64,000 nt of DNA. Source: Otis tarda. Its lineage: Eukaryota; Chordata; Aves; Otidiformes; Otididae. Below, in pieces: positions 62,158 through 64,000 of this stretch. The notes beneath the pieces are model-generated. The model ran no database searches. It was not told the origin of the DNA and worked only from the letters and a program-made list of their open reading frames with translations. Numbering within the stretch: the stretch's first letter is position 1; every line of letters begins with the position of its first letter. The DNA lies in assembly GCA_026413225.1 (NCBI GenBank), contig CM048553.1:141120690-141184689 (forward strand), given 5' to 3'. Both the position numbers and the translations under genes were made by a program.

Positions 62158-63296
62158 TGTCGTAGTTCAGCCCTGATCAGGACCAGACTACGCAGTCTCT
62201 CTCTCACTCCCCCCACCCTCCGAGAGAACAGGGAGAGAAAATATAAGGAAAAACGGCTCGAGGTTTGAGATAAGGACAGGGAGAAATCCTTAAAGTTACC
62301 GTCACGGGCAAAACAGACTCGACTTGGGAAAAACTATTCATTTATTACTACAAACAGCAGGATAATGAGACAGAGAACAAGATAACCTCCATCCACCCCT
62401 CCCTCTTCCCAAGCTTAACATTATCTCTACTACCTTCCCCCCCTGAGCGGCACAGGGGGGAAGAGGGAATGGGTGTTGCAGTCAGTTCATCATACGTTGT
62501 TTCACGCCGCTGCTTCATGGTCGGGGGAAGAACTCCTCACATTCCTCCCCTGCTCCATCGTGGGGTCCCTCCCACGGGCCACAGTCCTTCGTGGAACTGC
62601 TCCGGCGTGGGTCATCTCTTCCACGGAGTACAGTCTCTCCAGAACGGCTGTCCCAGCGGGCCCTCCACGGGCCACAGCCGCCTTCAGGCATCCACCTCCC
62701 CCGGTACGGGGTCCTTCACGGGCTCCAAGTGGATCTCTGCCCCTCCATGGACCTCCATGGGCTGCAGGGGGACAACCTGCTCCACCATGGTCGTCACCAC
62801 AGGCTGCAGGGGAATCTTGGCCAGGAGCCGCATTACTCCTCCCCCTCCTTTCTGAACTGACCTTGGCGTCTGCAGCCGTTCCTCACAACAGGGTGGTAGA
62901 TGTCTCTCAGGATCTTTTTACATCTTATTCACTTCTCATCTCCTCTCCACTTCTTGCAGCCGGGCCGGGCCGAGTCGGGCCCAGTTGGCCGCCTGGCAAG
63001 AGGCCAGAGGGTGAGGCCTGCAAGGCCCAGGAGGCCTGCGCCTCCCCCTCTGCGCCTCTGCCCCCGCTCAGCTTCTTCACATCTTCTCTTCTCTCTTTTT
63101 TTTCTGTTTTCCCCTTCTTAAATACGTTATCGCAGAGGCGTTATCACGGGACATTCTGCTACCAATCGGCTCGACCTTGGCCAGCAGCAGGTCTGCCCTA
63201 GGCCTGGCCGAGTCCACTGAACAAAGGGGAGCGACTTCTAGCAGTTTCCTGCAGAAGCTACCACCTTAGGCCCCCCTCACTAACAAAACCATGACA
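62158..63296 (-). mobile_element. Solo LTR of an avian endogenous retrovirus, antisense
   Basis: A 1,139-bp GC-rich block with TG...CA ends (tgtcgtagttc on the left, ccatgaca on the right). Read on the minus strand it has TATA-like gtatttaagaagg (complement at about 63116-63128), the degenerate gcccgtggagg-type units in the transcribed part, and a polyadenylation signal AATAAA (TTTATT at 62341-62346). It is a complete-looking LTR of the family seen at 15629-16700, without internal retroviral genes. No clear target duplication: the flanks read tagct and ttgcc. Open frames up to 242 codons on + inside it run against the LTR and are taken as GC by-products. Confidence 0.85.
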
Positions 63297-64000
63297 TTGC
63301 CTTAAAACACAGAAAAAGTGAAGATTCAAGTATAGCCATAGAGCTCATAATGTGTATTTGTAGAGATGGCTCTGTTTTCTTCTGCAGCTTGATTAGAAGT
63401 TTGAAACTATACTGCCTCTCAGACAGATCATGATATTTTCTTTTCTTTCATTACACACAAGATAAATGTTAATTCTCCGGGGAAATGTGAAATACACATT
63501 GTTCAATATATCTTATTTCAAGATTATTATGAATAATTTCTGCCTTTTGCAGTCCTAAGAATCACTAAGAATAAATTATGAAATTTATTTTAATCTTTTT
63601 TCTTTCTTTTTTTTTTTCCCCTCTTCAAAAGTGTATTTAGAAGTAAACTCCCCTTCAATATATCTTGTTAGGCATAGATTGATATTGAATTTCGAAGTGT
63701 CATTAACAATGGGGTTTTAAGGAAGACAAAATACTAGTTTATCATGAAAGGTAATATATTTCATAATTTTTCATAATATTTCATAATGAATATGGAATTA
63801 GTTTTCTGCTAAGACAGTTTTCCAGTGATATTTAAATGGAAAAAAAGCAGTGCAAGGACTTGAGAAAAGAACAGTTAAAGGAGGTAATTTGAAAGATCTT
63901 GTTATTGATGTATTTTACAGTATCATATACATTATTTGAAAAACAGTTCCAGCTTGCCATTATGAATACAATGATTCTGCAAAAAGAAAAAAAAATTACA

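Larger units (their letters stand above)
1..64000 (+). other. VPS13B: VPS13B (COH1) locus, internal part
   Basis: Seen: nine constitutive exons and one alternative exon on the + strand, all with AG acceptors and GT donors and compatible codon phases, adding up to 579 uninterrupted codons. Known: VPS13B is a roughly 4,000-residue bridge-like lipid-transfer protein of the VPS13 family, acting at the Golgi and endosomes; loss in humans causes Cohen syndrome. The stretch here is the middle of the rod, built of repeated beta-groove units (runs of beta strands followed by a short helix); the N-terminal chorein part and the C-terminal VAB, ATG2-like and PH-like parts lie outside. Recognition rests on recalled human sequence, matched exon by exon. 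Human exon numbers 22-30 are inferred by anchoring on the 28/28b pair; they also fit the recalled Finnish founder frameshift at Cys1117 in exon 23. Both window ends fall inside introns. Confidence 0.95.
46637..64000 (+). other. VPS13B: VPS13B intron (5' part), over 17.3 kb
   Basis: The largest intron, open at the window end. Recognised contents: a 12-base G run at 50531-50542, CR1 3' fragments at 50911-51092 (+) and 51402-51503 (-), a perfect 12-bp hairpin at 51846-51872, a TG run at 59777-59804, a 21-base T run at 60162-60182 and an LTR (-) at 62158-63296. The 52,700-55,300 stretch is AT-rich and free of recognisable repeats. A moderately GC-rich stretch at 55380-55800 is unexplained. No VPS13B exon, RNA gene or other gene could be supported. 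Confidence 0.65.

Noticed and set aside
62473-63201. 242-codon open frame on the + strand, Pro/Ser/Leu-rich
   Set aside because: It runs antisense through a GC-rich LTR, has low-complexity composition and no domain. Taken as a by-product of base composition.
62148-63299. CATTG on both sides as target duplication of the antisense LTR
   Set aside because: The right CATTG overlaps the CA terminus of the LTR, so the repeat would place the ends away from TG...CA. Left as unresolved.
1531-64000. Intronic microRNAs mir-599 and mir-875, which lie in a human VPS13B intron
   Set aside because: I looked for the recalled mature sequences and their complements by eye in all introns and found only short partial matches (for example near 12062 and 46294). 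They are probably in another intron outside the window.

Overview
The window is intronic-rich vertebrate DNA carrying the middle of one very large gene on the + strand: VPS13B (COH1), the bridge-like lipid-transfer protein of the Golgi and endosomal system. The host is almost certainly a bird. The interspersed repeats are CR1 LINEs with the avian 3' end (tandem ATTCTATG-type octamers) plus long terminal repeats of avian endogenous retroviruses, and no mammalian SINE is visible. The LTR families resemble those I know from non-galliform birds; the species cannot be named.

Nine constitutive coding exons were placed by translation, GT-AG borders and matching codon phase: 1403-1530, 8843-9077, 17570-17790, 22651-22857, 35842-36013, 37069-37183, 39256-39397, 41195-41603 and 46525-46636. 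They give 579 full codons with no break, about one seventh of a protein of about 4,000 residues (roughly human residues 1,070-1,650, by memory of the human protein). Neither gene end is here: the first 1.4 kb and the last 17.4 kb are intron.

The most notable find is a tenth exon of 67 bp at 38661-38727, just upstream of the 142-bp exon 39256-39397. Its translation is recognisably homologous to the first half of that exon, and it has the same entry and exit phases. Reading frame allows exactly one of the two: using both, or neither, brings a stop. The 75-nt length difference equals the 25-residue difference I recall between the two long human isoforms (4,022 and 3,997 residues), so this is the bird counterpart of the human exon 28/28b pair.

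Repeats by region. The 8843-17570 gap holds a CR1 3' end (+), a solo LTR (-), an older CR1 (-), one arm of a 128-bp inverted repeat, and an LTR (+). The other arm lies at 20893-21020, so exon 17570-17790 sits between inverted arms. The 13-kb intron 22858-35841 holds a CR1 split by a solo LTR with a 4-bp target duplication, and a younger CR1 in the opposite orientation ending about 400 bp before the next exon. Intron 41604-46524 holds an old decayed CR1. The last intron holds two CR1 3' fragments facing each other and an antisense copy of the LTR family seen at 15629. No RNA gene, CRISPR, promoter or second protein-coding gene could be supported.
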